NCBI GenBank assembly: GCA_014773175.1
Contig: VXCM01000227.1
Coordinates: 248,001 to 312,000, forward strand
Reading direction: 5' to 3'
Origin: Lucifuga dentata
Taxonomy: Eukaryota; Chordata; Actinopteri; Ophidiiformes; Bythitidae
Length of the DNA stretch: 64,000 bases
In this document: one piece after another, positions 12,611 through 26,100 of the stretch
Position numbering within the stretch: the stretch's first letter is position 1
Layout: each line of letters opens with the position of its first letter
The notes under the pieces: model-generated
Seen by the model: only the letters and a program-made list of their open reading frames with translations
Databases searched by the model: none
Told to the model about the DNA's origin: nothing
Made by a program: the position numbers and the translations under genes

Positions 12611-15600
12611 CTGTGAAGGGAGGAGAGACAGCGTTAGTGTACCAGCAGAGATACTGTATGATTTTACCTGCTCAACATTAATCAAACTGAAAATCAAACA
12701 GCGTCTAACATGAGCTGAGAATCAAATATCACAATTACAAACGTTTTGACCAAATATGTCAAAATTGATATCTTGGCAACAGATACTTACATACATATCA
12801 GACATTTTTAAGAAATAGTAATTAGCGGTGTGTTCACCATTCACTCTGTTTTATCTGTTAACAGTCATGCAACCTTTAAAAACCACGAAAACACAACTTT
12901 ATACCACATCCCAAATTTCAAGATGATATCTCATATCGCTTATTGAAATTATTAAATAAAGAACATTTAATTACAGTGCCCCCAGAAAAGATGCAAAAAG
13001 TGAACTGAAAACTTTCTGGAGGCGCTCTATTCAACCACTTCTTTATTTATTCACCTTTTTCTTCGCGGCTCTTCCTCTGCTCTTTGTGAACTTGCTGTTG
13101 TTGTCCATGGAGGCTGCCCTGCGCCGTGGAGACTTTCCACTCTTCCCTCCTTCCGGGTTTAACATCCACCATGAGCTTTTCCCTGTCCCTTCATTCTGAA
13201 CACGAATAAAGCGGCTGTGCAGAGACAGGTTGTGTCTAATGGAGTTCTGGAGGACAGGGAAAAAAAGAGAGAGAGAGAAAAAAAAAAGGGTGAATGGAGA
13301 GATTTGTGTTTGCCCTTTTCCCAAAACGGCTCATTTGACAGGAGCTGCGCCTTGGCATACAAGTGCAAATCCATCCTTACAGGTGCTTCTCTTTTAAAGA
13401 CATGCTTGGCTAAAGGTGAGAAAAGGTAGATTTAAGGACACACCGTGTGCTATTCACCGAAACATGTGCACACACATGCACGCACAATAGGTGTTAATTG
13501 GTTTAGTCCATGACTAATACATCCTGAAGAGAGGCAGCATTATAGCGCAGACACTCTTATCTTCAAACTGTACATGTGGACTTTATTTCCTTCACAAAAA
13601 CACGAGTCCATTGTAAAGCAGAGTTACAACAACACTCACGTTCCACCTGACAACGCGTCTTGTCTAAACCAGTACAGAATCAAAGGAAGGAAACAGACTA
13701 ATCTTTCCTCCTTACAGACACATTAATGATGTGCTCTAACGTTGCTTAGTGACACCCCCAGTGGAAAAACTCATTTTTGTGCAGGAAGCAGTGAAGCATT
13801 ATTAATAAAATGGCAAACAAAAGAGCAAGAATATCGGCTAAACGTCTGGCATGGCAACCAAACCGACAAAGCGGGAGACATTTCTGTCCTCGTTACAGAG
13901 GGAAAGTCCTTCTGTTATTCAGCATTTAGCTGTTTTTTTAGTCATAGATGGACCTGCTATGATTTTGACAATGATGTGACTGTAAATCAGCCCAAACTGC
14001 TGTTGGAGTGTGAGCATCTATTCACGGAGAATCCGGGCCATAACGTGAACTAATGTGTCTTGGCCAGACATTACTGTGTGTAAATCTTGTTGTCTTGGAA
14101 GCATGGCTGAAAAACTCACACACACACACACACAGACATGCACACACGCAGAGCTTGGCGTGCATAGCGCCTGACGTCATCAGCCTGTTCCTGCTGTGAG
14201 TCACTCCTTCACATCTGGTTCGCAGTCTGCCTACCGCTTTCTGCTTCTCTTTCTCCTCTCATCTGCTATCTCCTCATCTTGCTGTCAAAATCTCCTCCTG
14301 TTCCTCCCCTTTCCCTTCTCTCCTCCTCTCCGGCCCTCCCAAACCGCGAGGACCTCAGGTTCTAGGTCACGCCAGGGCCTGCTGAACACTGGCCTTTCAC
14401 AAATGAATGAAATTAAGTCCAAATCAAATGACCTGACTCTCTCAGCCAATAGTCTCGGGTTAGTTTGCATGATCTGAGGGACATGACAAACCTTCTCTGA
14501 TTAGCCTAGCAAATTCATTTCTGCCCCTGCACATCGGTAGCTATGACAAAAAGGCAAAGAGCAAAGTCTGGTCATGAGCCTCTCCCATGACCGCTAAGAG
14601 TGCCGGTAATTTCAGCTGTGCTGCAACACGGAATGATTGCAATGTGAGCACAGACGCCGGGATGTCCTGCTGCAGCCCTACATCATCCTGATGACAGGAC
14701 ACACAAACCCACAGCTCCAGTCTCCATATCGCAGATGTGTTAATGCCACTATGAGGCAATCTAATGGCTACAGTTTCCCATTTTGGCTCAGGTCACAGTT
14801 AATGTGCCTGATGGCATGATGAACCAGGGAAAGTCAGTTTAAAATTGGAGTGAACGGAATGCGAGTGAAGGATTGAAAAGTACCGTATATACTCGACTAT
14901 AAGCCGACCCCCGATTTTGACCTGCAAATTTAGGTTTTTAAAGAAATCCGCATATAAGCCGACCCCCTGATGTTGTTTCATCAATTTATTTGTTTAGCAA
15001 ATTACCTGTTTTTCTGGGTATTGTCACAGTATTCCTCTGATTTTCTGAAAATAATCCACGTACCAGTAAACAGGATATTTATTTCAGCAGCTGAATACCG
15101 TAACTGACGGATCACAGCTTACTGGCCGCCACAAAATGTGCTGAATAAGATGTTTAGTCAGGAAATACATCATTCTAAGGTATGATTTAAACTATTTTCC
15201 ATGGGTAGTGGTAATNNNNNNNNNNNNNNNNNNNNNNNNNNNNNNNNNNNNNNNNNNNNNNNNNAAAAAAAAAAAAAAAAAAAGTCAGCTTATACTTGAG
15301 TATATACTGTAGGTAAATCTTAAAATGGGAAATACCAGAACTTGCAGAACATGGTGTGCCAGGTGTGGAGCGTGGCTGGTTGGGCGAATGGAAAAGTCTC
15401 ATCTCCCACTGTGTGTGTGTGTGTGTGTGTGTATCATGTTTTTATGAAATGGCAACAGGACAAACAGCAGCGCAGTTGGTTTTGATTTTAGTTTCTCCCT
15501 CCACTGTAGCCAGCAATATCATGGTTTAAAAAGGACACGCGATCGGAGATGAACGCACGCAAATGAACACACACACACATGCACTTAGACACACAGACAA

Positions 15601-18600
15601 GTACACACACATTTTAATTGAGAGTCTGTTTCTTTTGGAACCTGCGATTTTATGTGACACAGATTTATCTCTGACCGGCGTCAACAGGAATCTTAACATT
15701 CCAGCTAATCACTGTGTGCAAAGTTCAAACGTAATCGCAGCCAACTTGTTAGTATCTCTTAGGAAACAGAAAAGGCAGGATTCCCAGCCAGCCATCACAA
15801 TCAACATTTCTCAGAGAGGTTACAAAAGCCACGATTTCACAGAAATGGACTTTGATTACTGTCACTGAAGAACATCCTGTCTTTTGTTGTCTAAAAAATA
15901 TGACAATAACCTCAAACCTTCTCAAAAACGGCCACTGGAGGCCAGGGCATCCTGACAAAAACGCAACAAAATTGTAGAAAAGGCTAAATTCATTAGTTAA
16001 TGCCTTGTGTTGAGGTTCTTTTTATGGTAAATAGTGTAGAAACAAGCACCAAAGTGACATGTCTCTGCAGACCTGTTATAGATAAGAGCGTTTTCTCTGT
16101 TCTCCATGAACTCCGTTCTCTGAGTCAACAGAACAGCGCAGCGCTGGCAAAACAGGAGGAAGTGACCACATGAAAAAGGACTGTGACAGGAAACGGGGCT
16201 GACTTCCTGCCTCGCAGGAAACAGTGGTCGTGAGGCGGAGAAAAAGGCATGGAATGCAAGCCGCAGAGTCGTGAGCCAAGTGGACACCGCAAAATTTAGC
16301 TTTCACCCTCTTCCTCCCCCTTGGGGTGGTTTATGTTTAGCAACAAGCACTAATCCTGATGTCACACTCTGTATATTCACTCAGTGAAATATTCCCCCTT
16401 CATATTCCTTTCTGCGTGAATTCTCCAGATGAATGACATGTTTGGATACGTCATAACTCCACAAGTGAGCTGGGGTATGGCTGCCTGGGTGTGAGACGGA
16501 GAGGTGTGTTTGTAATAGAGAAAGGAGGGTTGTGTGTTACAGAGTGGGCATGAATCAGTAAAGGCCACACTGTGCTGCTTTAAACTCCCTGCTGCTGAAA
16601 GACCACAGTGTTAGCATCACCAGCTAACTCTCTTCTCCTCTCCTTAGCCAACAACTCTGCAGTAAAGTGGGGAGTCGGCAGAAAACAGCTCTGGCACACT
16701 GACCGAGATGCTGACGCTGTGGAGGGTTCTGAAATGTCAAGTCGTCTAATGAAAAAAATCCCCATAAGAGCGCAACCTACATGTAGCGCCGCTTTGAATC
16801 AAGCAAAGCCACAACTAAAACCTCAACTGCAAAACCCATCGAGCTCGATGTAACGTGTCTGCTGCAAAGCTCCTCGCTGGCTGAAAGCGTGCAGCATGTT
16901 CAATTCTCTGAGATATGGAACCCATGAAAGTGAAAACATGTGGTTTTTCTGCACCATTTCCATTGAACTCATTTTCTAAACGGTGCTGTCCTCAGAAAAA
17001 TGTCTTCATCTTTCTGCGCCTTGTTTTAGTCATATCAGTTAGGTGACCTTTTGCATCGTAACTAGCTATTTTCTGTGTAATGTCTGCGGCTGTGTTGAGA
17101 CAACCTGTAGATCACGCCAGCCCTCCATTTCAGCAGTGTTTCTAATCACGAGAGTAAGTCGCCCCAAAGCTTGAGCTTGGTCACGTCTGGAGCGGCGAGC
17201 TTTGTGCTGAGTCTGGCTGTGTTGAAGCAGTGAGGATAATACAGAAAACGTGCAAACCTGTTATTAGCTTCACTCCAACTCAGCAGGTCTAGAGCTTAAC
17301 AACAGCACAGGGATGAGCGTACAGCTCCAGGTGAGATGACGGCCTGATAAGTGATGGGGAACTACAACTCGCTGGAATAACAAGCGGCCCCCCGATGTCA
17401 GCAAAAGCTATATTCACAGCGGGTTTTCCCCTTTGTGCCTGATTGACTTCTGTGTCCTGTGATTAAGAGACTGATTGCAACAGATTCCATTAGGTTAGGA
17501 AAGGAGGTTTGACAAATGTGGCAGGTTTGACGTGGCTGGGAGAAGCAGATTAAGCTGGGATAGAGCCACGCAGACATGAGCAAGCAGGAAGAGGCGTAAT
17601 TATATCAGTCAGCTCTTCTTTGCTGAAGATAAGTTGAACTTCTAAAAAAGGTCAGGATTCCAGAGATGCCAAATCAGATCAAGCAAGCATGAGTTTGTTT
17701 GATTTTAAGTGCTTTCAGGGGATTTCTACCAATGATAGTCAAAGTAGATTAGATTGCGGGGTATTTAATGCAAACCTCTGTTCATGCTGTGTGTAAAGTT
17801 TGCCTTAATTCAGAAATCCACTAAGTATTCAGTCATCAGACGATAGTACGATAGTTTAAGCTACTATATTGGAGCTTCATAGGGGTGATCAGGGGTGGAT
17901 CTAGGGTTAGTAGATCCAGGGCTTAGCCCAGATCTCCACTGGAAAATCAGGCTTGAGTAGCTTTGGCTAGCTACCAAAGCAAAGATAGCCAAAGCTATTT
18001 TATATCTACCAAAGCTAAGTGTAAATTTTGAGAAATGCTTAAGAAATATAGCAAATCATGTTACATCTTTTAACAAGTTATATGAAGTTAAAAATGTTTT
18101 TCAACAAAAACCTTTACAACAATCTAAACAGTGGAACTATTGGTGCGTTAAGTCCGTTCCGTCCACCAATCCATTCACAACACTGTGGTTCCGCCTTAGT
18201 GATGAATTTGGGTACAGACAGTCCCCGACTTACGAACCGACCGCCATAAAGGCTATTAAATTAAAAATTCGAGTTATATACAAGGATTCGTCATAATGAA
18301 CAGTGCAAAACTTTGCGATGCACGTCAAAACAACAGAAAAATGCCTCTTCCGACATGCAAGACATCAAGGAGGTGAGAGTAAGTGTTAACCTACATGTTT
18401 TTTATACCCCACACACACACACACTCTCTCTCTCTCTCTCTATCTACTATCTATCTATCTGTATTTACGATGTTTTAGGATATCTAGAAGTGTTTCTTTA
18501 GTGTTTCTTATGCATAGAAAGGTAAAATATATACACTAAATACACACCTTACGTAACTGTTCTGACTTACGAACAAATCCGACTTACGAACAGTCATAAG

Positions 18601-18873
18601 TCAGAACTCATTCGTAACCCGGGAACTGCCTGTAAATACAAATTAGCTACAGAAAATTCAAAACACACTATTACCAAAAAGATTCTGGGCTTTATGGAAA
18701 TCATCCAGGACCTAAGCCCTATAAGCCCACCCCTAGTGCCACCACTGGGGGTGATCATNCCCCTAGTGCCGCCACTGGGGGTGATCATTTTAATGTGGTG
18801 TTTTATTTGGAGGATCAAAAAAAAAAAATGTTTGCTTCACATTGGCTTCACAGATTTACAGTCTAAGCATATT

Positions 18874-18960
<87 letters not shown>

Positions 18961-21900
18961 GTCAAGTCATGCATCAGCACAGATACAAGCAATACACATT
19001 CACATTACCACATCCAGGCAATCTGAATAGCCTATGATGACTTCATATGTTTGTAGTTTGATAGGTTATCATCAGCACCAACACTGAACTGTCCAGTGAT
19101 AATCACTGACCTATTTACTAAAGTCAATACAGCGCTGATCATAAAAGTAATGGAAATAAAAGCAGTGCACAGGAAATATGAAGCCCTGGGCCTTTTTCAT
19201 TATTTGCACCCTCAGTTTCATTAAAAGAGAGAAAAGGAAATGATTGTTGTGATTAAAGTTGTGTATTCTGGCTGCTGGGAAAGCACAAAAGTGTTACTGT
19301 TAACAGCAACATAAAAGGCAATCTGTTTTTCCATACATTATGTTTTTAAAATATCTCACATTAAAAATTGAATCTGACCTTAGGATATAGCCAGAAATAG
19401 TTTGTTTCTGCCCTCTGCCTCCACCCAACCCCCTTCCTTCTCTTCTATCGCTCCCTTGTCCCTTTTCAGTCGCTCCGTTGGGACGTTGCGCTCGTACGCT
19501 ACCGGCCACAGCTGATCGCACACTCATGTTGCAGCAAAAGGGACCCTTTCTCACCCACTGATGTCAACTTCCAATAATTAAATTTGGCAACGAGAGGGAG
19601 AGAGGAGGCCGGACACAGAGCGCTCACTGTGGAACGGCTAAATTCACTTTTGAGTTACATGACTACATGAGTTATATGAGAAGAAGACATTTTCCTGGAA
19701 GGCAACAGAACGTCCCTCTGTAAAAACGCACAAAATCAAACGCTTAATAGAGGAGCAAAGTGAGAAGAGTTGATTTCGGAGAGCCAGAAGTAAAACTCTT
19801 GGCATATTTATTTTCTGGAATGAAAGTGTTAAGACTGGTGATTGGCTCTCCTGCATGAATCATCACAATGAACAAGTGTGCCTTTCAATGAAAAGTCGAA
19901 GCTTTAAGACTGCTTATGTCAAAACGAAGGACGCAAGCCAACTGCAGTTCCCGTGGGACATTGCAATATGAAATAGAGATTAAACTTTTGTTGCGCACAA
20001 AGCTAATGGCATCATGAAACTGAACTCTATAAATAAATAAATACATAGTTCAAATCATCCAACTTTTGGTTTCTAGATCATTTTGGGACCAGTCTGCACC
20101 TATGGTGAAGTGTTTTGTTCTTGACTGGTATTCAGAATTTTGGTGACTCAAATTTGTCCCACTGACCGGCATCTTTTCTGGGAAAAAAAAAAAAAAAAAA
20201 AANAAAAAAAAAAAAAAAAAAAATACATATAGAGAAGATATAGAGAGATAAAGATATAGAGAAATTAATTTGAAATAGTTTCAAATAATGGCTATAGACT
20301 CCCATGTTTCTATGTTGAAGAACACAGAGGTTATCGTTTAAAAAAAAATCTAAATATGACTTTACATCAGAAAAAATACTTAAGGAAACTATGATCCCGC
20401 CCACTTTGCTACTATCAAACTATTACATAATTACCTCAAGGTAAAGCTGAGGGTGTATTGACTAAGTAACTTCAGAAATGCATGTCATGCAAGAGAAACG
20501 CTGACTGCAAATGTATTTACTGACAGCAAATTGGCAGGATCTCCTTTTCACAACCCTCTGCAAGGAATCTCAGCAGAGCAGTGCGAGCAAAACGCGCACA
20601 CACACGCACACAAACACACAAACATGGAAACTGGAGAACTGGTTAGGGACTGAAGATTCATTAGTCTTACAGTCGCTGCAGACAAATGATAACAATGTGT
20701 GTGTGCGTGCATAAGTGAGAAGCCGCATACCTGCTGACACTCTAGGCTCTGTCGTTGCTGCGTGACAGTGTGAGAAGAGTGGCAGAGTGGAGGGGCTATT
20801 AGCAAACTTCCTGCTCCATTGTATCCGAACAGGAAGTCCTGGCTACTCCTGATACTGGTCCGCCTGAATCCTCTGGTTTCTGTGCAAAACACTGCAGACT
20901 GAGGCCCTGCTAGGTGCGATGCAGGGGACTAGCTGAAGAAACAGTGAGTTCAAGAGCCACTACTTCCTAATCAAAACTCTCTAATCTGACGGGGCAAAAC
21001 AAGAGGAAAAAGGAAAGAGGGGTCCCTCATCCAGGTAGGCTTTTTCAGCAGGATCACGGACAAAGCTCTTACTGAAGATCTTAGAAATTCCCCACTTTAG
21101 ATTTGTCCCCATTATGGCATCAAACAAAGAGAATGTGGGAAGAGGATGATAAATCTGCTATTTCCTCTGGTTTGTCCAGGTCAGATGTTTGCACAAAACC
21201 ATCCAAAACATGGCCGAATGACTAAGTGAGCGAGCTACACACAAAACTGCACATAATCAACAAGTTAGCGGATGTGTGTATGGTCAGAGAAAAGTTGTTC
21301 ATTGCTAAACTTTTCCATGAACAAAGTTGTCTTAGTCAATGAAACTTAAACAGCCAATCATATTTCTGCTCTTTCTTATATTGATGTGATGTTTCTCCAT
21401 GAATACAGTTTCGCAAAACCATAATAAGTTGACAATCATACAAATTAGTGGCATTAATATTAAACTAAGTTAAAGGACCATACCGGCCATTTTGCATGTT
21501 TGAGCCTAATATAATAAATTTTCATACATGTTACGTTAATGACAGTCATTTCCCAAAGGATTTCAGCTTTCCTGATATTTTGCAAAATCTCTTAATCTTT
21601 CAAAATCAAATATTCAAGTGATACACCCACCTTAAAAATCCATGTTTAGTCTGCTAATAGTTACGCAGCCTTATGAAGTCACGGTCGTTTAAAGTTTTCA
21701 ATAAATGGAGGTCTTCTTTTGGGACTATATTCCCTGGTGGAGGCATACATTACACTCCACACTTTTTATTGAGCTTAAACACTAAAATTACGTAACTTCT
21801 AAAAAACCTGAATACACATCCTGTTGGTGATGATGGATTACCTATCCCAAGAACGTTTCAAGTATCAACAAGTTGATTTTAATAGCAGAATGAACTGAAA

Positions 21901-23105
21901 CCAATGGAGGTCTGGAAGGTAGGAAAAATATTTTTAATTCACCGTTCCAGTAGTATGCTTTGGGAAGTGTTTGTCAGTAATGTTACGTGTATGAAAACTG
22001 AATATATTAGGCTCAAACATGCAAAATGGCTGGTATGGTCCTTTAAANTGTTACGTGTATGAAAACTGAATATATTAGGCTCAAACATGCAAAATGGCTG
22101 GTATGGTCCTTTAAATGTTTTTTCACCATGTATTTGTGCAGCCTGCTAATGAGCTACATTAACATTTGTTAACGTAGCAAGCTAACATGATTCCCATGCA
22201 ACTACTAATCATACTAAAGAGCCATTTGTTCACACACAAATCAGATGTGCGAACCAAAAGATGCAAATTGATGAGATGTATCAGAAATGAAATGATCAGT
22301 TCCTTGTATGGCTGAAACTAATGATTGTTTTCAATACAGATTAATAAATTGATTTTTTTTTTTTAAATGAGTGATTCATTTTACGAAATGCTAAAAAAAA
22401 AAAAAAAAANAAAAAAAAAAAAAAAAAGAAATTTTGTCAAGGTCATTCATCTTATGGAGATGAAACTGAAATCAAATCTCCACAATGGAGAAGCAAAAAG
22501 AAGCATTTGGCATTTTACATGATAAATGACTAGAACGATTACAAATTGTTGATAATTTTTGTCTGTTGATGAAACGATCTCATTCAATTAATTTTAGCAC
22601 AATTTTCTTGTTAAAACAAACAGAAATTAACCAAATGTTTCACTTGTTTTCAGAGGCCACATTATGATTTCATATTAGCAAGCTGTTGCTCTCAGTCATT
22701 TGATCTAATGAGTAAGTGGCATTAGGTCACACAGAGGCCTCTACAGGGCCGCCACACTGAAGAAGCAAAGTGTGTGTGTGTGTTAGTGATCATAATGACA
22801 TGTCATGATTCTTTCTGCCTGCATTATAATTTCTACTCCATGTTCTTCTGCTGCAGATCAGCAGAAGTTAGCAGAATCACAGTGCTGAGACTGAAGCAGC
22901 ACGTAACTGCTGTGCACAGACCCGGGCTGTGCTGGTTCAGCTCACCATGCTTAAAATATGTGCATGTGTTGCTGTGTGCAACACAATGTGAGTCTGTGAA
23001 TGCACAGAGCCGTGTCTGTGGAGTGGGGATATTTTCGCCTGTGATCGGCCGAGCGGCTGGGCCAGTCTCTGCACGGTGTGGATAAAGATGCAGTGTGTGG
23101 ATCAC

Positions 23106-23143
<38 letters not shown>

Positions 23144-26100
23144 TGAACTGGGGCCGTAGGCTTGCCCCAGCAGGGGTCTGGGAGGTTATATTTATATGTT
23201 TGCTGCCCCCGTTCTGCCTGGCAAACATGGGGCATCCCGGAGCTGTTTTTACTGCTGATTGATGTCGATTCTGGTTGCATCAATAAACCACCATTCAGAA
23301 TCAGAACTGACAGGTTTCTCTTTTTTTTTTATTAGACTGTGGAGTAGTGTTTACTAACTGTATTTTTAATAGGGGTGTGTTTGTAGTGAGTAAAAAATAT
23401 TTCAAGCTATAAATAGATCTGAGCTCCCATTGATTAGATACAGCAGAGGAGTGTGTGAATAATAATTACAGGCTAACAAAAGTCATCCTGCCTCACGCTT
23501 ACAGCAGCATTTTATTATTATTATTTTTTTAAATTTTTTAAAAATTTTTTTAGTATTCTGTACTGCTGATTTATATAACACTCAGTAGGTTTACATGCTT
23601 TCGATTATACTTGGATTAAGGCAATAAATTGATTTTTTTCCAAGCTTTATGTAAGCTCCATAATTACACTGAAAACGGCAAAAAATCAGAATGAACTTAC
23701 TCCAAGTAACGTATCTAGATTTTAAGATTGTAAATCAATTTATCCAGGCATGTAAAAGTTACAGTTGGAGTACGCCACATCTGTGCATTTCATCACGTGT
23801 GGACTCGCCTCCAATTATGCAACACATCATGTATATCCGTGTACCGTGAAATCCTATTAATTCTGTCCATGTGTACATTTTACTTGCATTATTGTCTTAT
23901 TGGAGTACAAATAATCTGAGTATAGTGTGCATGTAAATGTACTGACTGTGGTTCTCAACCTGTGGTAGGAGTACAATTCGTGGTACGTGAAGCGCCAAAT
24001 GGTGGTGACTGGAAATTTCTGCAGAGAATCCAAACATTTATGAAATTCTGTTATTGTGGCAAATTACTGGAAAAATGAGATGGGTTTTCACTTATGAATT
24101 GTTTTTAAGTTTAATTATTCTCTTTTAATTACATTTTTTAAAAGAAAAAAGTTATTTTCCTTTAATTATATTAGATTTTAATTTCTTTAAAAAAGTGACA
24201 CTAGACTAATTTGTCCCATGTGAGGTTTTTCTGTGACTTTTTATTAGAGGCGGCGGCTTGTTGATGAGGTGCTACAAAGATGTTTTGTTTCCTCAGAGAT
24301 ATCTGGTTGAACAAGTTTGAGAATCAATGCTATAATTGCTATAATTTAATCTAGTCGATTGTCAGTTTATGAAATCTACCTATTAAAATGAATTAAAATT
24401 TTCAGCAGTAGCAATCAGCTGTTTGTGTCAAATATACAGAAGAAGAATCAAACTGAGCCACAGCATCAACAGCTGAACAAAAACTCAACCACGAACATTA
24501 AAGGACCATACCACCCATTTTGCATGTGTGAGCCTAATATATTCAATTTTCATACATGTAACATTACTGACAATCATTTCCCAAAGCATACTACTGGAAC
24601 GAACCTTCAAGACTGCCAATGGTTTCAGTTCTTTCTGGTACGCTATTAAAATAAACTTGTTGATACTTGAAACGCTCTTCGGCTAGCTAATCCATCATCC
24701 GAAGAAGTGTATTCAGGAATTTTTAGAAGTTACATAATTTTAGCATTTAAGTGCAATAAAAGCGTGGAGTGAATGTATGCCTCCACCGGGGAATATAGTC
24801 CCAAAAGAAGACCTGCGTTTACGGAAAATTTTAAATGACCGTGACTTTGTAAGGCTGCGTAACGATTAGCAGTCGAAACATGGATTTTTAAGGTGGGTGT
24901 ATCACTTGAATATTTGATTTTGAAAGATTAAGAGATTTTGCAAAATATCAGGAAAGCTGAAATACGGTTTTATCCTTTGGGAAATGATTGTCAGTAATGT
25001 AAGATGTATGAAAATTTAATATAACAGGCTCTAACATGCAAAATGGTCGGTATGGTCCTTTAAATCTAGTATGTTTCAGAAACAAGAGCGCGATTCCTGT
25101 GTGTATCTCCACAAATTAAACATATAAATCACTCGCAGATTATTTTAAAAGAGATTAGAAGTGGCAGGTATTATAGTTACGTTGCCGACTAAGACTGAAA
25201 CTTGATAAGATCGTGGCATTAAGGCTTAAAAAAACTCTTTAATGTCTAGATTCTCTGTTTTTTATAGTATTCTGTGCGTACAGTGTGTTAGGCTGTAATG
25301 CACCTACCTGTTTTTCAGTTCTAAAATTAGTATGACTCGTGCTCTTCCACATAAAACCCTTTTCAGAGAAAATATACAATAGACACCTTACATGACGTAG
25401 TGAAGCCATTACGGGCCTTTTATCACAACATCTTTTCACCAGTGGGCTCATTATGAGGAGGAAATGACAGTCTCATAATGCTGTGCCATTTAAAGGATAA
25501 AAGGATTCAAACAGAAACTGATGGCCAGATAGTAACGACTCTCCATTTTCATGGTTATTTTAAGAAGTTATGGGAAAATTTTCTCACTACATTGTTTAAC
25601 ATAAAAAACAACACTACGTTTAGCACTTTTGCAGCTATCTAAGTCTAGTAAAAATGATCTAAGAAATAGATATTTTTTTATATTATTTTATATTATTTTT
25701 TATCAATATATATATATTTTTAATATCTTGATATTAAACTGAATGTCATTAACCATCTGCAGCCTAAGCTCGCGTTTGTAAGTTTACTTTTCATGAAAAT
25801 TGTTACAAATTTTCTGCTTGTTTCTAGAAAAAACTTTTTGTTGCTAGAAAAAAATAAACAAAAATTTGAGGAAGTAAAATAAATTAATTTTTAAATTCAT
25901 CTTTAACATGATTGAAAATTGAAAAAAATTAAAAAAGAAAGAATGATGATGAAAAATTCTTCCCTTTTGATTACTATGTGATCTATTTTTATTGAGTCTT
26001 TCACACTCGCTCTCATTGAAAACACTGTTTACAGGTTTGTATGTAGAGAACTTAGTTATAAAAAAAAAAAAAAACGCTGAAAACCTCTAATTCGTGTTTT

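Noticed and set aside
13742..14053. 103-codon plus-strand frame in foxo1 intron 1
   Set aside because: No family resemblance and ordinary intron composition.
22774..23283. Overlapping frames of 100-130 codons around a TG repeat
   Set aside because: Repeat-driven; no splice or domain support.
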